From assembly GCF_017068395.1 (NCBI RefSeq), contig NZ_CP070619.1:7378001-7442000 (forward strand): a stretch of DNA of 64,000 nucleotides, given 5' to 3'. The first letter of the stretch is position 1, and each line of letters opens with the position of its first letter. A program made the translations under genes and the position numbers. Source of the stretch: Rhodococcus pseudokoreensis. Its GTDB lineage: Bacteria; Actinomycetota; Actinomycetes; Mycobacteriales; Mycobacteriaceae. Positions 30,721 to 42,156 of the stretch are shown here, piece by piece. The notes under the pieces are model-generated. The model had not been told where the DNA came from and made no database searches. It worked only from the letters and a program-made list of their open reading frames with translations.

Positions 30721-31893
30721 ATGTTTGGACTCTCACTTTCGTTCCTCCCGTTCGTCGGCGGCGCCGACGGTCCCCGCAACGCCGCCCCGGTGGTGCTCAG
30801 TCACGACCAGGTCGAAGAGATCGGCAGGGAACTGGACGCCCTCCGCGACCGGACGGTCGCGGACCTCGGCGCCGAGGACCGCGAGTACATCTACAAGATC
30901 ATCAAGGCGCAGAGGGGATTCGAGGTCGCAGGCCGCGGTCTGATGTACCTCGGCTTCTTCCCGCCGGCCTGGATCGCCGGCGTCGGCGCCCTCGGCGTGT
31001 CGAAGATTCTCGACAACATGGAGATCGGCCACAACGTCATGCACGGTCAGTACGACTGGATGCGTGAACCCGGCCTGAACTCGCGCGTGTTCGAATGGGA
31101 CACCGTCTGCCCGGCCGACCAGTGGAAGCACTCCCACAACTACATGCACCACACGTACACCAACATCCTGGGCCGGGACCGGGACATCGGCTACGGCATC
31201 CTGCGGATCGACGAGGCGCAGAAGTGGAACCCCTACTACCTGGGGAACCCGGTCTACGCGTTCTTCCTGATGATGCTGTTCGAGTGGGGCGTCATGATGC
31301 ACGACCTGGAAGCCGAGAACGTGATCCAGGGCAAGCGGAAGTGGCGCGACGTCAAACCGCTGTTGAAGGGCTGGTGGCGCAAGGCGGGCAGACAGGTGCT
31401 CAAGGACTACGTGATCTTCCCGGCGCTCACCGGGCCGCTGTTCGTCCCGACCCTGCTCGGCAACGTGACCGCCAACCTGATCCGCAACGTGTGGGCGTAC
31501 TCCATCATCTTCTGCGGCCATTTCCCCACCGGCGTGCAGAGTTTCACCGAGGACGAGACCGCGGAGGAAACCCGCGGCGAATGGTACGTCCGGCAGATGC
31601 TCGGCAGCGCGAACATCGAGGGGAGCCCGCTGTTCCACATCATGTCCGGCAACCTGTCCCACCAGATCGAGCATCACCTGTTCCCGGACCTGCCCGCTCA
31701 CCGGTACCCGGAGATGGCCCCCCTCGTGAAGGCGCTGTGCGAGAAGCACGGGCTGCCCTACAACACCGGCGGCTTCTTCAAGCAGATCGGCTCCGTGTGG
31801 GCGAAGATCTTCAAGTTCGCACTGCCGCCCGGTCTCGTCTCGTCCGACACCCCTCCCGGTGTTATCGTCGAGCGGCAGAAGACTGCAGCCTGA
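30721..31893 (+). CDS. desA3: Membrane fatty-acid desaturase, DesA3 type
   Basis: A 390-residue di-iron membrane desaturase with all three His boxes: HNVMHGQYD (from residue 104), HSHNYMHHTYTN (from about 137) and HQIEHHLFPD (about 316). Hydrophobic helices flank them. With the reductase just upstream it most likely introduces a Delta-9 double bond into stearoyl-CoA, as DesA3 does. Start ATG 30721 is 32 bases after the reductase stop. Regiospecificity is inferred from the operon. Confidence 0.92.
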   Translation: MFGLSLSFLPFVGGADGPRNAAPVVLSHDQVEEIGRELDALRDRTVADLGAEDREYIYKIIKAQRGFEVAGRGLMYLGFFPPAWIAGVGALGVSKILDNMEIGHNVMHGQYDWMREPGLNSRVFEWDTVCPADQWKHSHNYMHHTYTNILGRDRDIGYGILRIDEAQKWNPYYLGNPVYAFFLMMLFEWGVMMHDLEAENVIQGKRKWRDVKPLLKGWWRKAGRQVLKDYVIFPALTGPLFVPTLLGNVTANLIRNVWAYSIIFCGHFPTGVQSFTEDETAEETRGEWYVRQMLGSANIEGSPLFHIMSGNLSHQIEHHLFPDLPAHRYPEMAPLVKALCEKHGLPYNTGGFFKQIGSVWAKIFKFALPPGLVSSDTPPGVIVERQKTAA

Positions 31894-31905
31894 GAGGCGA
31901 AAAAC

Positions 31906-32115
31906 ATGGTGGGGAAGTTCGAGCGGCGCAAGGACACCGTGCAGGAACTGACGGAGTCGGCGGCCACACACGTGGGCCAGATCGCGACGATCATTGCGGG
32001 CGCCGTCCGGGACGTCACCCGGGAGATCGGCGACTGGGTGTCCGACGGTATCGAGATGCGCGAGGCTGCGAAGAAGGCCCGCGAAGACGAGGGCGAGGAC
32101 GAGGCGGTCGACTGA
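31906..32115 (+). CDS. Conserved small protein at the end of the desaturase operon
   Basis: A 69-residue protein. The first half is mildly amphipathic with HVGQIATIIAGAVRDVTREI in the middle, and the end is strongly acidic/basic (REAAKKAREDEGEDEAVD). It has no signal or catalytic motif. Twelve bases after desA3, with GAGAGG upstream, so it is co-transcribed. Function unknown; a membrane-associated accessory to the desaturase is possible. Confidence 0.7.
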   Translation: MVGKFERRKDTVQELTESAATHVGQIATIIAGAVRDVTREIGDWVSDGIEMREAAKKAREDEGEDEAVD

Positions 32116-32131
32116 CGATCGTTGTCCGGGG

Positions 32132-32168
32132 GTGGGGCGCGGCCGGCGACGGACGCGCCCCACCTTTT
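32132..32168 (+). terminator. Terminator of the desaturase operon
   Basis: GTGGGGCGCG (32132-32141) pairs with CGCGCCCCAC (32154-32163), followed by CTTTTC. It sits between the convergent operon and gdhA. Confidence 0.8.
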
Positions 32169-32176
32169 CGCTTCTG

Positions 32177-35493
<3,317 letters not shown>

Positions 35494-35510
35494 CGCCGGA
35501 CGGTCGGGAA

Positions 35511-35540
35511 ACCCGCCACTCGCGGAGGAAAGTGGCGGGT
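35511..35540 (+). terminator. Terminator after the thioesterase gene
   Basis: ACCCGCCACT (35511-35520) pairs perfectly with AGTGGCGGGT (35531-35540), 18 bases after the stop codon. No T-run follows. Confidence 0.7.
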
Positions 35541-35724
35541 CCCGATGCACCGTTGCCCCGTCGGGTTGGGGCGATGCGTGAACAAGACTAATCAGTCGGT
35601 TTGCTACGCGCGAGTACGCGAGCACCGCCGCCGGTCGAAGCAGCCCTACGGCATACCGAAGTTTGATGTACTGAATTCCGTCCTCATCAGCGTCATTCCC
35701 GGAGCGGTCAAGGAAGGCACATTC

Positions 35725-36549
35725 ATGGGCACGATCACCACGCAGGACGGCACGGAGATCTTCTACAAGGACTGGGGAACCGGTCAGCCCATCGTGTTCA
35801 GCCACGGCTGGCCGCTGTCGGCCGACGACTGGGACGCCCAGATGCTGTTCTTCCTCCAGCACGGTTATCGAGTGATCGCCCACGACCGGCGCGGGCACGG
35901 ACGCTCCACGCAGACCGGCGACGGCCACGACATGGACCACTACGCCGACGACCTCGCGGAGTTGACCGCACACCTCGACCTCCACGACGCCATCCACGTC
36001 GGCCACTCGACCGGCGGCGGCGAGGTCGCGCACTACCTCGCGCGACACGGCGAGAGCCGGGTGTCGAAGGCCGCACTGATCAGCGCGGTGCCGCCGCTGA
36101 TGGTGAAGACGGACGCGAACCCGGGCGGCCTGCCCAAGGCCGTGTTCGACGACCTGCAGGCGCAACTCGCGGCTAACCGTTCCGTCTTCTACCGCGACCT
36201 GCCGTCGGGGCCGTTCTACGGATTCAACCGGCCGGGAGTCGAGCCCTCGGAGGCGATCATCGAGAACTGGTGGCGGCAAGGGATGATGGGCGGTGCCAAG
36301 GCCCACTACGACGGCATCGTCGCCTTCTCGCAGACCGATTTCACCGAGGACCTGAAGAAGATCACAGTGCCGGTGCTCGTGATGCACAGCGAGGATGACC
36401 AGATCGTTCCCTACGCCGACGCCGGACCTCTGTCCGCGAAGCTTCTCGCCAACGGGACGTTGAAGACGTACAAGGACTTCCCCCACGGCATGCCCACCAC
36501 TCAGGCGGAGACGATCAACGCCGACCTGCTCGCGTTCCTGAAGGAGTGA
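35725..36549 (+). CDS. Non-heme chloroperoxidase/arylesterase-type alpha/beta hydrolase
   Basis: A 274-residue protein matching cofactor-free haloperoxidases: [20 protein letters not shown] at the start, [17 protein letters not shown], nucleophile elbow [13 protein letters not shown], the Asp in [12 protein letters not shown] and the His in [11 protein letters not shown]. These enzymes hydrolyse esters and, with peracids, oxidise halides. ATG 35725 follows AAGGAAG. Last chromosomal gene before the prophage; a strong terminator follows. Confidence 0.92.
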   Translation: MGTITTQDGTEIFYKDWGTGQPIVFSHGWPLSADDWDAQMLFFLQHGYRVIAHDRRGHGRSTQTGDGHDMDHYADDLAELTAHLDLHDAIHVGHSTGGGEVAHYLARHGESRVSKAALISAVPPLMVKTDANPGGLPKAVFDDLQAQLAANRSVFYRDLPSGPFYGFNRPGVEPSEAIIENWWRQGMMGGAKAHYDGIVAFSQTDFTEDLKKITVPVLVMHSEDDQIVPYADAGPLSAKLLANGTLKTYKDFPHGMPTTQAETINADLLAFLKE

Positions 36550-36570
36550 CCCGAGGCCCCGCTGCCGGCA

Positions 36571-36608
36571 CCCCCGATTCCCTGACTGTGCAGGTGATCG
36601 GGGGTTTT
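36571..36608 (+). terminator. Intrinsic terminator of the hydrolase gene
   Basis: CCCCCGAT (36571-36578) pairs with ATCGGGGG (36597-36604), followed directly by TTTT. A textbook rho-independent terminator. Confidence 0.88.
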
Positions 36609-36636
36609 CGCCGTCCCAGGACTGGGTCGAATGAGT

Positions 36637-36678
36637 GCCCCCGGCAGGATTCGAACCTGCGACCAAGAGAGTCGCAGG
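36637..36678 (-). other. tRNA 3'-end fragment and core site: prophage left attachment junction
   Basis: Minus-strand reading gives the variable-loop edge, T-arm (GCAGGTTCGAATCCTGC) and 3' acceptor strand CGGGGGC of a tRNA, but no matching 5' acceptor, D-arm or anticodon arm is present to the right. The intact gene should be at the far end of the prophage. On the plus strand CCTGCGAC (36656-36663) and GTCGCAGG (36671-36678) are perfect inverted arms around a 7-base spacer CAAGAGA, the form of a tyrosine-recombinase core site. The tRNA identity cannot be read; arginine or threonine would fit. Confidence 0.75.
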
Positions 36679-36768
36679 CGCAAATCGCTGTTCTGGCTGG
36701 TCAATGCGGACGTTACAACGCCGTTGAGGCGCGTACTCTCCACTTACTCTCCACTTTGGCGCGCATGT

Positions 36769-37215
36769 CTACGGGTAGTAATAGATCCGAGGTGCCTCGC
36801 ATGCGATCACGTCGTTCACGACAACAATGCCGAGATCCAGCACATCACCTGGGTACAGGGCTCCGGATTGTGAGACGCCCTTGAAAGCATGCTGATCACT
36901 TGCGAAGCAGTCCCCCACCGTCCAATAGATCGAAACGGAGTACTCGTAGTTCGCCACGACCCGATAGAAGCTCGTACAGCCGGATCCCGTGTCTCCGGTC
37001 CGCTCTTCTGGTCCGCCGATCAGAGTGACAGGCTGATTCTGCACGGCCGCCCCCGTTGTGTACTGCGCGCAAAAGGCGACCCTGCCGAGATCTTGGGCGT
37101 CGGCGGTCAGGCCTGAGACGAAGCTGAGTAGAAGGGTGAGCGCGGCGGTGATAGTCGCCGCCCGCCACGCCCGATGTCCCTGGGAGCCGTCGCTAGAGGA
37201 GCGTTGATTGTTCAT
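36769..37215 (-). CDS. Secreted small protein, paralogue A
   Basis: A 148-residue protein with a Sec signal (RAATITAALTLLLSFVSG, cleavage near A-D-A-Q) and a compact mature domain. Four cysteines, in FCAQY, GCTSFY, GDCFA and ACEAP, match those of the next gene, as do the spacing motifs GDTGSGCTSF and QSGALYPGD. The two are clear tandem paralogues. I recognise no family. Placed beside the attachment site and leftward like the integrase, they look like lysogenic-conversion genes expressed from the prophage. Confidence 0.7.
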   Translation of the reverse strand: MNNQRSSSDGSQGHRAWRAATITAALTLLLSFVSGLTADAQDLGRVAFCAQYTTGAAVQNQPVTLIGGPEERTGDTGSGCTSFYRVVANYEYSVSIYWTVGDCFASDQHAFKGVSQSGALYPGDVLDLGIVVVNDVIACEAPRIYYYP

Positions 37216-37270
37216 GATGCCTGCTGGTGGGTGAAGTGGATATACGGTGTGTATCGGTTACCTGTGGCTG

Positions 37271-37699
37271 CTACGGCTGGCACACAACTTGCCGTCGAAC
37301 CTCAACCCAGCCAAGGTTCAGTGTTTGTTCCGGAAGGAGGAGACCAGACTTCGACTGACCAGTGAACTGGTACGTCGGTCCAGTTACGCAGTCACCGGCA
37401 CTGAAGTTGAGAGTTACGTAGTAATTGGCATTGGCGATAATGTTGTCGAATGACGTGCAACCGTCATCGGTGTCTCCTGCAAGCGATCCACCAGTCCAAT
37501 TGAGCGCGATGGGTTGCTTGATTACGAACTCGCCGTTTTCGTATTGAGCGCAGGCCATCACCGATCCAATGCTGGGCGCTGACTGGGCTGGGGCTCGCGA
37601 TCCAAGCATCACCGTGAGGGGGAGTAATAGCGCTAATGTTGCAACGAGCAACGGGACGCAACTAGCGAAGCCACCAGTTGTATGTCGTTGTCCAGTCAT
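37271..37699 (-). CDS. Secreted small protein, paralogue B
   Basis: A 142-residue protein with signal peptide LLVATLALLLPLTVMLGSRA and mature domain beginning near APAQSAPSIG. It shares CAQY, GDTDDGCTSF, GDC and a final V-V-C-Q-P with the downstream paralogue, at roughly one-third identity by eye. Start ATG 37699 has GCAGGA upstream; a similar GCAGG precedes the other copy, so the duplication included the leader. Function unknown. The 230 bases to its right up to the integrase stop hold its promoter region and nothing else I can name. Confidence 0.7.
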   Translation of the reverse strand: MTGQRHTTGGFASCVPLLVATLALLLPLTVMLGSRAPAQSAPSIGSVMACAQYENGEFVIKQPIALNWTGGSLAGDTDDGCTSFDNIIANANYYVTLNFSAGDCVTGPTYQFTGQSKSGLLLPEQTLNLGWVEVRRQVVCQP

Positions 37700-37928
37700 G
37701 ATGTCCTGCAAAATGATTGATGCGCCGGACAATCGCCACGGGGTTAATCCGAAAGCTGCAAGTTAGCGGTGTTGCGGAGTGGGCGAGTCCATGGCGCTCG
37801 CCTACCGCGTCAAGGTATGAGCCGGTGCTGGTCGGTGCAGTATCGGCTCCCTGAGGGTTTGCACTCTTCAGTATGAACTGGAACATAGCCAGTCACAAGC
37901 CTAACGGTCGGTTTATCGCGAGGGCTGA

Positions 37929-39197
37929 TTACTCCGCCAGCCCCTGTTGCTCGTCCGCCGTCGACGCTGTTTGCCTTACGGCTCTGTCGAGAATCGCTGC
38001 AACCTCCGGCCGCACCTTCCCCCGAGACATGTACTTGTCCATCGTCATCGACGGGCTCGCGTGCCCGAGCTGGTCCGCCGTGATCCGGGCACCCACCTTC
38101 GACTCGTCCAGCAGCGACGCCACCGTCCGCCGGAACGTGTGCCCGGTTACCCAGTCCAACCCGAGCGCCGCCCGCACCCGCCGCCACTGCACATTAAGCG
38201 CATCCGCGTCCCGGATCGTGCCGGCCGACGACGGGAAGAGCACCTGATGCGCATTCGGTGGCATCGCCAGCTTCCGGGCTCGCAGCATCGTCACCGCGAA
38301 GTCTGGCAACGCCAGCGTCCGGTGCGTGTTCTTCGGGTCGTCATCGCGGCTGACCAACGCCAACCCGACACCGGGCACTCGCGTCGCCTTCTCCGACAGT
38401 GTGATCGTCTTCGTCTGCAGATCCAAGTTCGGCCACGTCATCCCGATCAGCTCCGACGTCCGGACGCCGGTCGCTGCGAACATCGTGATCACGTCGACCA
38501 GATCCACGCTCGCGCAGTACTCCGCCACGGTCGGCACCCGGTACTTCGACGGCAGTGGAACCCCGCCCTTGCCGACCGCGGGGCAGGGGATCGTCGACTC
38601 GCGCAGGTCGGTCAGCAGCTTCGCGAGCTGCTCCGGCTCCAGCGCCCGGGTCGGCTTCTTCTTCAGTGAAGTCGGCGGCTTGGTATCGCGAACCGGATTC
38701 GTCTTCACCACACCCAGCCGAGTCGCCATCGAGAACATCCCCGAAAGCACCGAGCGGGTTGTCTTCGCGTTGCCGGCGCCGTTCACTTCGGCGACCGACC
38801 GGAGGAACGTTTCGAGCATCTGCGTCGACACCTCGTGCAGCCGCCACCCGCCGAGCTGCGCGGAGATGAATTTGGCCACTTCGTCGTACCGGATGAGGGT
38901 CCGCGGCGCCCGGCCGGCGTCGACGAGCCCTACCCGGTACGCCGCCCAGAGCTCGTCGATCGTGGTTGTGCCGTCCAGATCCCCGGTCGATTCGCACGCG
39001 CTCCGGAGCGCGGCGATCAGCACCCGTTCGGCCGCGGCCCCGGTCTTATCGACCACACCTTCCGGTGTGTAGCGACGCATTCGCCGGGTGCGGCCGTTCT
39101 CGGCCCGGCAGCGGCCGTCGGCATACCATCGACCGGGGGAGACCTGCGTGCGTTTGATGTGCCCCCACGTTCCGGGCGGCATCGGCGGACGCGCCAT
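37929..39197 (-). CDS. int: Phage integrase, tyrosine recombinase
   Basis: A 422-residue integrase with an N-terminal arm-binding region, a core-binding SAM-like domain (about 75-180) and a catalytic domain. All key residues are visible: Arg246 (ATGVRTSELIG), His353 and Arg356 (GHTFRRTVAS), His379 (QLGHAS) and the nucleophile Tyr389 (MDKYMSRG). It lies about 1.3 kb from the tRNA junction, the usual layout for tRNA-targeting phages. Oriented leftward toward att. Confidence 0.95.
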   Translation of the reverse strand: MARPPMPPGTWGHIKRTQVSPGRWYADGRCRAENGRTRRMRRYTPEGVVDKTGAAAERVLIAALRSACESTGDLDGTTTIDELWAAYRVGLVDAGRAPRTLIRYDEVAKFISAQLGGWRLHEVSTQMLETFLRSVAEVNGAGNAKTTRSVLSGMFSMATRLGVVKTNPVRDTKPPTSLKKKPTRALEPEQLAKLLTDLRESTIPCPAVGKGGVPLPSKYRVPTVAEYCASVDLVDVITMFAATGVRTSELIGMTWPNLDLQTKTITLSEKATRVPGVGLALVSRDDDPKNTHRTLALPDFAVTMLRARKLAMPPNAHQVLFPSSAGTIRDADALNVQWRRVRAALGLDWVTGHTFRRTVASLLDESKVGARITADQLGHASPSMTMDKYMSRGKVRPEVAAILDRAVRQTASTADEQQGLAE

Positions 39198-39306
39198 CGC
39201 CCAAGCTCCTTCATGAACTCAGTAGTTCGGGTTCGTCGCACCCCTGCGCCCGCTGGCGAGCACTGGGTGCCTCCCGTCGAACAACGGCACTGCTCGGCCG
39301 CGAGGA

Positions 39307-40296
39307 CTAGTCGGGATGGTTATGCGGCGCAATAAAAAGGGCAGTATAGGTTCGCCGTTCCGCGCCGCCAGGCTTTATGGAAAGGCGACTCTCCACGGAG
39401 ATATCCACCAACTGGCCGAGATGGAATGGAGTAAGATCGACATCGCCCTTCGCGATCGGAACAATTATTCGTTGACCCTCATTTTCTGGGTCGTCAATCT
39501 CTAGATCGATCTTCTTTCGATCACTGATCGTCCGCAAGCTGCCGGTAAGTGTGTCCACATCGGAATCGAGTCCGTGACCTTTCAAGACTGCCGAGAAGGT
39601 CGCACACTGGGCAGCCGACACCTCGACTTTGCGTCGTCCAATGCCTGGCCGTTGCCATGACAGGTTGAGGTCAAGCCGTGCGCTGGCGGCTGTCTCGGCA
39701 AGCGCCAGCGCGGCAGAGGCCACGCGCACGCCCAAATCGCCGAACAGTTCGTCGACACTGTCGAGTTGTTTGTCCAAGTCCGCTGCCGTGGACAGCACAG
39801 AAAAGGCTATATCGACGCTTGCCTCGACTAAGGGGGCGTTTTCGCCGACGAGGGGTATTTCACCGTTGGGGTACCGTTCGCGCGACTCATCGGCGACCGG
39901 CTGGAACTCCAAGACGACAGATCCGCGGCCGGGGGAAGAAGTTAAGGCGAGTTGCGTTCGCTGGATAATTTCCTGAGAAATCGGACCGCGGGAATATTTC
40001 ACTCCCTCGTGCGAAGCTCCGGCGCTTGTGACCAGCCGCTGGAAGTTGGAAAGAACAATTCCTGCGTCGTCCAGATTCAGAGAGTGCCCGCGAACCCCGT
40101 CTCCAGTAAGTCGCAGGAAGCCGCGTGATTGATGAAGTTCGAGTCCACCCGCTAGCTCTGATGCAAACGACTGTAGGTGAAGGCGGCCGAGGTCCTCGGC
40201 GTCCGCCCACTCCGGGAACTCGTCGTCTGGTGCGTCTGACAACTCTTGTAGAAATTGGTCCATGAAGGCGTCATCGTCGAGATCATTTGTACCCAT
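39307..40296 (-). CDS. Uncharacterised 329-aa protein paired with the DUF6932 gene
   Basis: I do not recognise this family. It is acidic, with a very acidic N-terminus (NDLDDDAFMDQFLQELSDAP) and mostly beta/alpha content; no membrane segment or catalytic motif is seen. The start overlaps the end of the DUF6932 gene by 14 bases, so the two are a coupled pair. GC content is lower than in the flanking phage genes, which suggests separate acquisition. A partner in a defence or toxin-antitoxin module is possible but unproven. Confidence 0.6.
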   Translation of the reverse strand: MGTNDLDDDAFMDQFLQELSDAPDDEFPEWADAEDLGRLHLQSFASELAGGLELHQSRGFLRLTGDGVRGHSLNLDDAGIVLSNFQRLVTSAGASHEGVKYSRGPISQEIIQRTQLALTSSPGRGSVVLEFQPVADESRERYPNGEIPLVGENAPLVEASVDIAFSVLSTAADLDKQLDSVDELFGDLGVRVASAALALAETAASARLDLNLSWQRPGIGRRKVEVSAAQCATFSAVLKGHGLDSDVDTLTGSLRTISDRKKIDLEIDDPENEGQRIIVPIAKGDVDLTPFHLGQLVDISVESRLSIKPGGAERRTYTALFIAPHNHPD

Positions 40297-40807
40297 CGAC
40301 GATCACCTCCACATATCCTCGCCGCGGCAGGGCGCACAGTCGCTCGGGCGGATCGCCCTTCGGAACTGAGCGCCTCCGCATCCAGAAGTCATCCCAGTAA
40401 CCCCTCAATCGCAAGTATTCCTCATCTTCGGACTCGATAGTGACAGATGGGCGAACCCTCCAGGGAAGCACATACCCGTCGACGCGGAGGTTGCGGCGGT
40501 CGGCAAGTTCAGCGAGTCCCTTCGCGGTCACGAGCCGCTTGGCTCCTGCCGCAAGGCTGTTGATTTTGTCCTCGTTAATGACAAACACGACATCCACGTC
40601 GCTGGGGACCTCCTTATCGCTAAGGAGGGTCCCGGACAGCCAATAGGCCTCGATCCCGACGACCTTGGAGATGAGGGCGAGGAACTTCTCAAACTCGTCA
40701 AGCAGGTTTTGGCGGTGCGCATTGAATCCCCAGACGTCGCGTACCTCACTGAGTGTTGTGCGAACGCGCCCTGGTGGCAGGAACATGCCTGCATCGACAT
40801 CTAGCAT
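40283..40807 (-). CDS. DUF6932-type nucleotidyltransferase-like protein
   Basis: A 174-residue protein. MFLPPGRVRTTLSEVRD followed by FNAHRQNLLDEFEKFL is the DUF6932 opening, and YWLSGTLLSDKEVPSDVDVVF is a polymerase-beta-like nucleotidyltransferase core (Gly-Ser/Thr...Asp70-x-Asp72). The family usually has GSF; here it is SGT, so activity is uncertain. Immediately after a tiny hydrophobic ORF (TAG next to ATG) and overlapping its 329-aa partner. Minimal nucleotidyltransferases often act as antitoxins or defence effectors. Confidence 0.65.
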   Translation of the reverse strand: MLDVDAGMFLPPGRVRTTLSEVRDVWGFNAHRQNLLDEFEKFLALISKVVGIEAYWLSGTLLSDKEVPSDVDVVFVINEDKINSLAAGAKRLVTAKGLAELADRRNLRVDGYVLPWRVRPSVTIESEDEEYLRLRGYWDDFWMRRRSVPKGDPPERLCALPRRGYVEVIVDGYK

Positions 40808-40987
40808 CTAGTTTCCGTTTCTACGTTCGTTGACCGAGTCAGCGGCTTGGGGACTGGTATCGCGCGACCTGCCGAAGATCGACCCGGTCACGAATGCAGG
40901 TGCAATGCCGCCGGCCATCACTCCGGCCGATAAGCCGGAGACAGGCAGCTGTTTGCTGCCGCGGTTGATGCCGAGACATTGGTGCAC
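40808..40987 (-). CDS. Possible 59-aa hydrophobic protein
   Basis: From GTG 40987 the frame reads a short basic N-terminus, a Gly/Ala-rich hydrophobic stretch (LSAGVMAGGIAPAFVTGSIF) and a polar tail, ending TAG directly before the DUF6932 ATG. The stop-start contact with the next gene supports it as real, but no good ribosome binding site is seen and the start could differ. Confidence 0.35.
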   Translation of the reverse strand: MHQCLGINRGSKQLPVSGLSAGVMAGGIAPAFVTGSIFGRSRDTSPQAADSVNERRNGN

Positions 40988-41047
40988 TCTTTCAGAACTG
41001 GTCGGTTTGGTTGTCTAAATCGCACCGACACGGGTGAGTGTTACCGG

Positions 41048-41221
41048 TCACGTCCCCTGCTCATCAATTCGATTGCTCTCGTAGGGACCGCCCAGAACAG
41101 CCCCGACTGCGAAGGTCAGGGCGATCCCGGCGCCGACCGCCGCGCCGGCAACCAACCCGGCCACGGCACCGGCCGCGCTAAGGATCAGGTTCTGCTGCTC
41201 AGCAGGCCGCTCCTCGTTCAC
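41048..41221 (-). CDS. Small membrane protein (57 aa)
   Basis: GTG 41221 overlaps the TGA of the ImmA-like gene (GTGA), a typical coupling. It encodes about 13 polar residues, a long Gly/Ala-rich membrane helix (AAGAVAGLVAGAAVGAGIAL) and an acidic end. A second GTG one codon upstream is also possible. Function unknown; the repeated glycines resemble glycine-zipper membrane proteins, as in small holin-like or toxin peptides. Confidence 0.55.
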   Translation of the reverse strand: MNEERPAEQQNLILSAAGAVAGLVAGAAVGAGIALTFAVGAVLGGPYESNRIDEQGT

Positions 41222-41649
41222 CACGGCTGCCTCCGCAGCACTTCCTCGGAGATGTACTCCCGTTCAGCCTTGGTGAGAGTCTGAATCCGCACTCCGAGCA
41301 TGTGAGGGTTGCTCCACAACTCGTCGGCCGCTTCGGCACCCGTTCGGGCCTCCGTCCATAGAAGGACGTCAAGAAGTTCGTCGAGGGTGATGAGTCGCCG
41401 GGCGGCGATCTCGTCGACAGTGCGTTCCTCATGGTCGCTGGGATCTCCGGTGCAGACAGTTCCTCGTTCGCGGTGTACTAGCTCGTGTGTGAGGGTGCTA
41501 CGACGTCCGGCCTGGTTGAGATCCTGGCGGAGGTGGATTCCGTGGCGTGTCCAAGCCCCCTTGAGGTCGCCTGCAAGGGGTTGCCGCGTCGTTAATGTGA
41601 CTTGCGGGAACATGTTTCGCAGTTGACGCCATGGATGGTAGCGGGGCAC
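41218..41649 (-). CDS. ImmA/IrrE-type metallopeptidase
   Basis: A 143-residue protein with the zinc motif in RSTLTHELVHRERG (His55-Glu56-x-x-His59) and a following helix with EERTVDEIAARRLI that provides the third ligand, the ImmA/IrrE family layout. Such peptidases cleave a phage repressor and trigger induction of integrated elements. No repressor gene with a recognisable HTH is adjacent, which is unusual. First gene of the leftward lysogeny cassette. Confidence 0.82.
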   Translation of the reverse strand: MPRYHPWRQLRNMFPQVTLTTRQPLAGDLKGAWTRHGIHLRQDLNQAGRRSTLTHELVHRERGTVCTGDPSDHEERTVDEIAARRLITLDELLDVLLWTEARTGAEAADELWSNPHMLGVRIQTLTKAEREYISEEVLRRQPW

Positions 41650-41927
41650 CCCGGCACTTTGTCAGTGCCAGCCGCTAATTTCTAGCAATTGCTGGGAAGG
41701 ATGTGTCGTCGAATACATCACAGCCCCAATTGCATCTCAATCTCGATGATCGGACGATCCGTGCGGGTAGCATCCCGCTCCTGCCCAATGCCGGGTGCCC
41801 TCCTTGAAGTAACAGTGGCGCCACTCAGGCCCCAAACTCCGGACCGTCATCGTCTGGTTCGACCTCGACCTCAGGCGGGTACACGCGGCGCTGGCCCGGA
41901 TCGCCGCACGCACCGAGGAGGCCCGCC
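41650..41927. promoter_or_regulatory. Divergent control region between lysogeny cassette and early operon
   Basis: This 278-base gap separates the leftward ImmA cassette from the rightward early genes and should carry both promoters. It is AT-richer than its surroundings at 41680-41760. Short palindromes are visible: GATGT...ACATC around 41699-41718 and CGGACGATCCG near 41752. A 30-codon open frame ends at the first early gene but has no good start. Confidence 0.45.
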
Positions 41928-42155
41928 GTGGCTGAACAACTGGTGTCCCCACAGGTCGAGGAACTGGCGCGGGAACTGGAGGCCGACCCCGAACTGCGGT
42001 CCGGCCGTCACATGCTGGTGATCGCCGAGGGCGACTGCCAGGTCCTGTCGATGTGCTCGTGCGGATTGTCGTTCCCCGCCGTCCGCCCGGACGTGTCCCT
42101 TGACGCCGTGTTCTCGGTTTACGAGAGGCACGCCATGACCTCCAAGGCGGTCTGA
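41928..42155 (+). CDS. Early phage protein, hypothetical (75 aa)
   Basis: GTG start after GAGGAGG. A 75-residue soluble protein: an acidic helix (VSPQVEELARELEADPELR) then SMCSCGLSF, a possible metal-binding Cys pair. No family recognised. First gene of a tightly packed rightward early operon. Confidence 0.65.
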   Translation: MAEQLVSPQVEELARELEADPELRSGRHMLVIAEGDCQVLSMCSCGLSFPAVRPDVSLDAVFSVYERHAMTSKAV

Positions 42156-42156
42156 C

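Noticed and set aside
30733..32163. 476-codon antisense frame across the desaturase
   Set aside because: Opposite strand carries all three His boxes in order; the antisense product has no recognisable feature.
36637..36720. An intact tRNA gene
   Set aside because: Only the T-arm and 3' acceptor strand are present; no 5' acceptor strand or D-arm within 100 bases on the right.
41689..42021. 110-aa frame across the divergent control region
   Set aside because: Arg/Pro/Ser-rich shadow with no ribosome binding site; overlaps a better-supported early gene.
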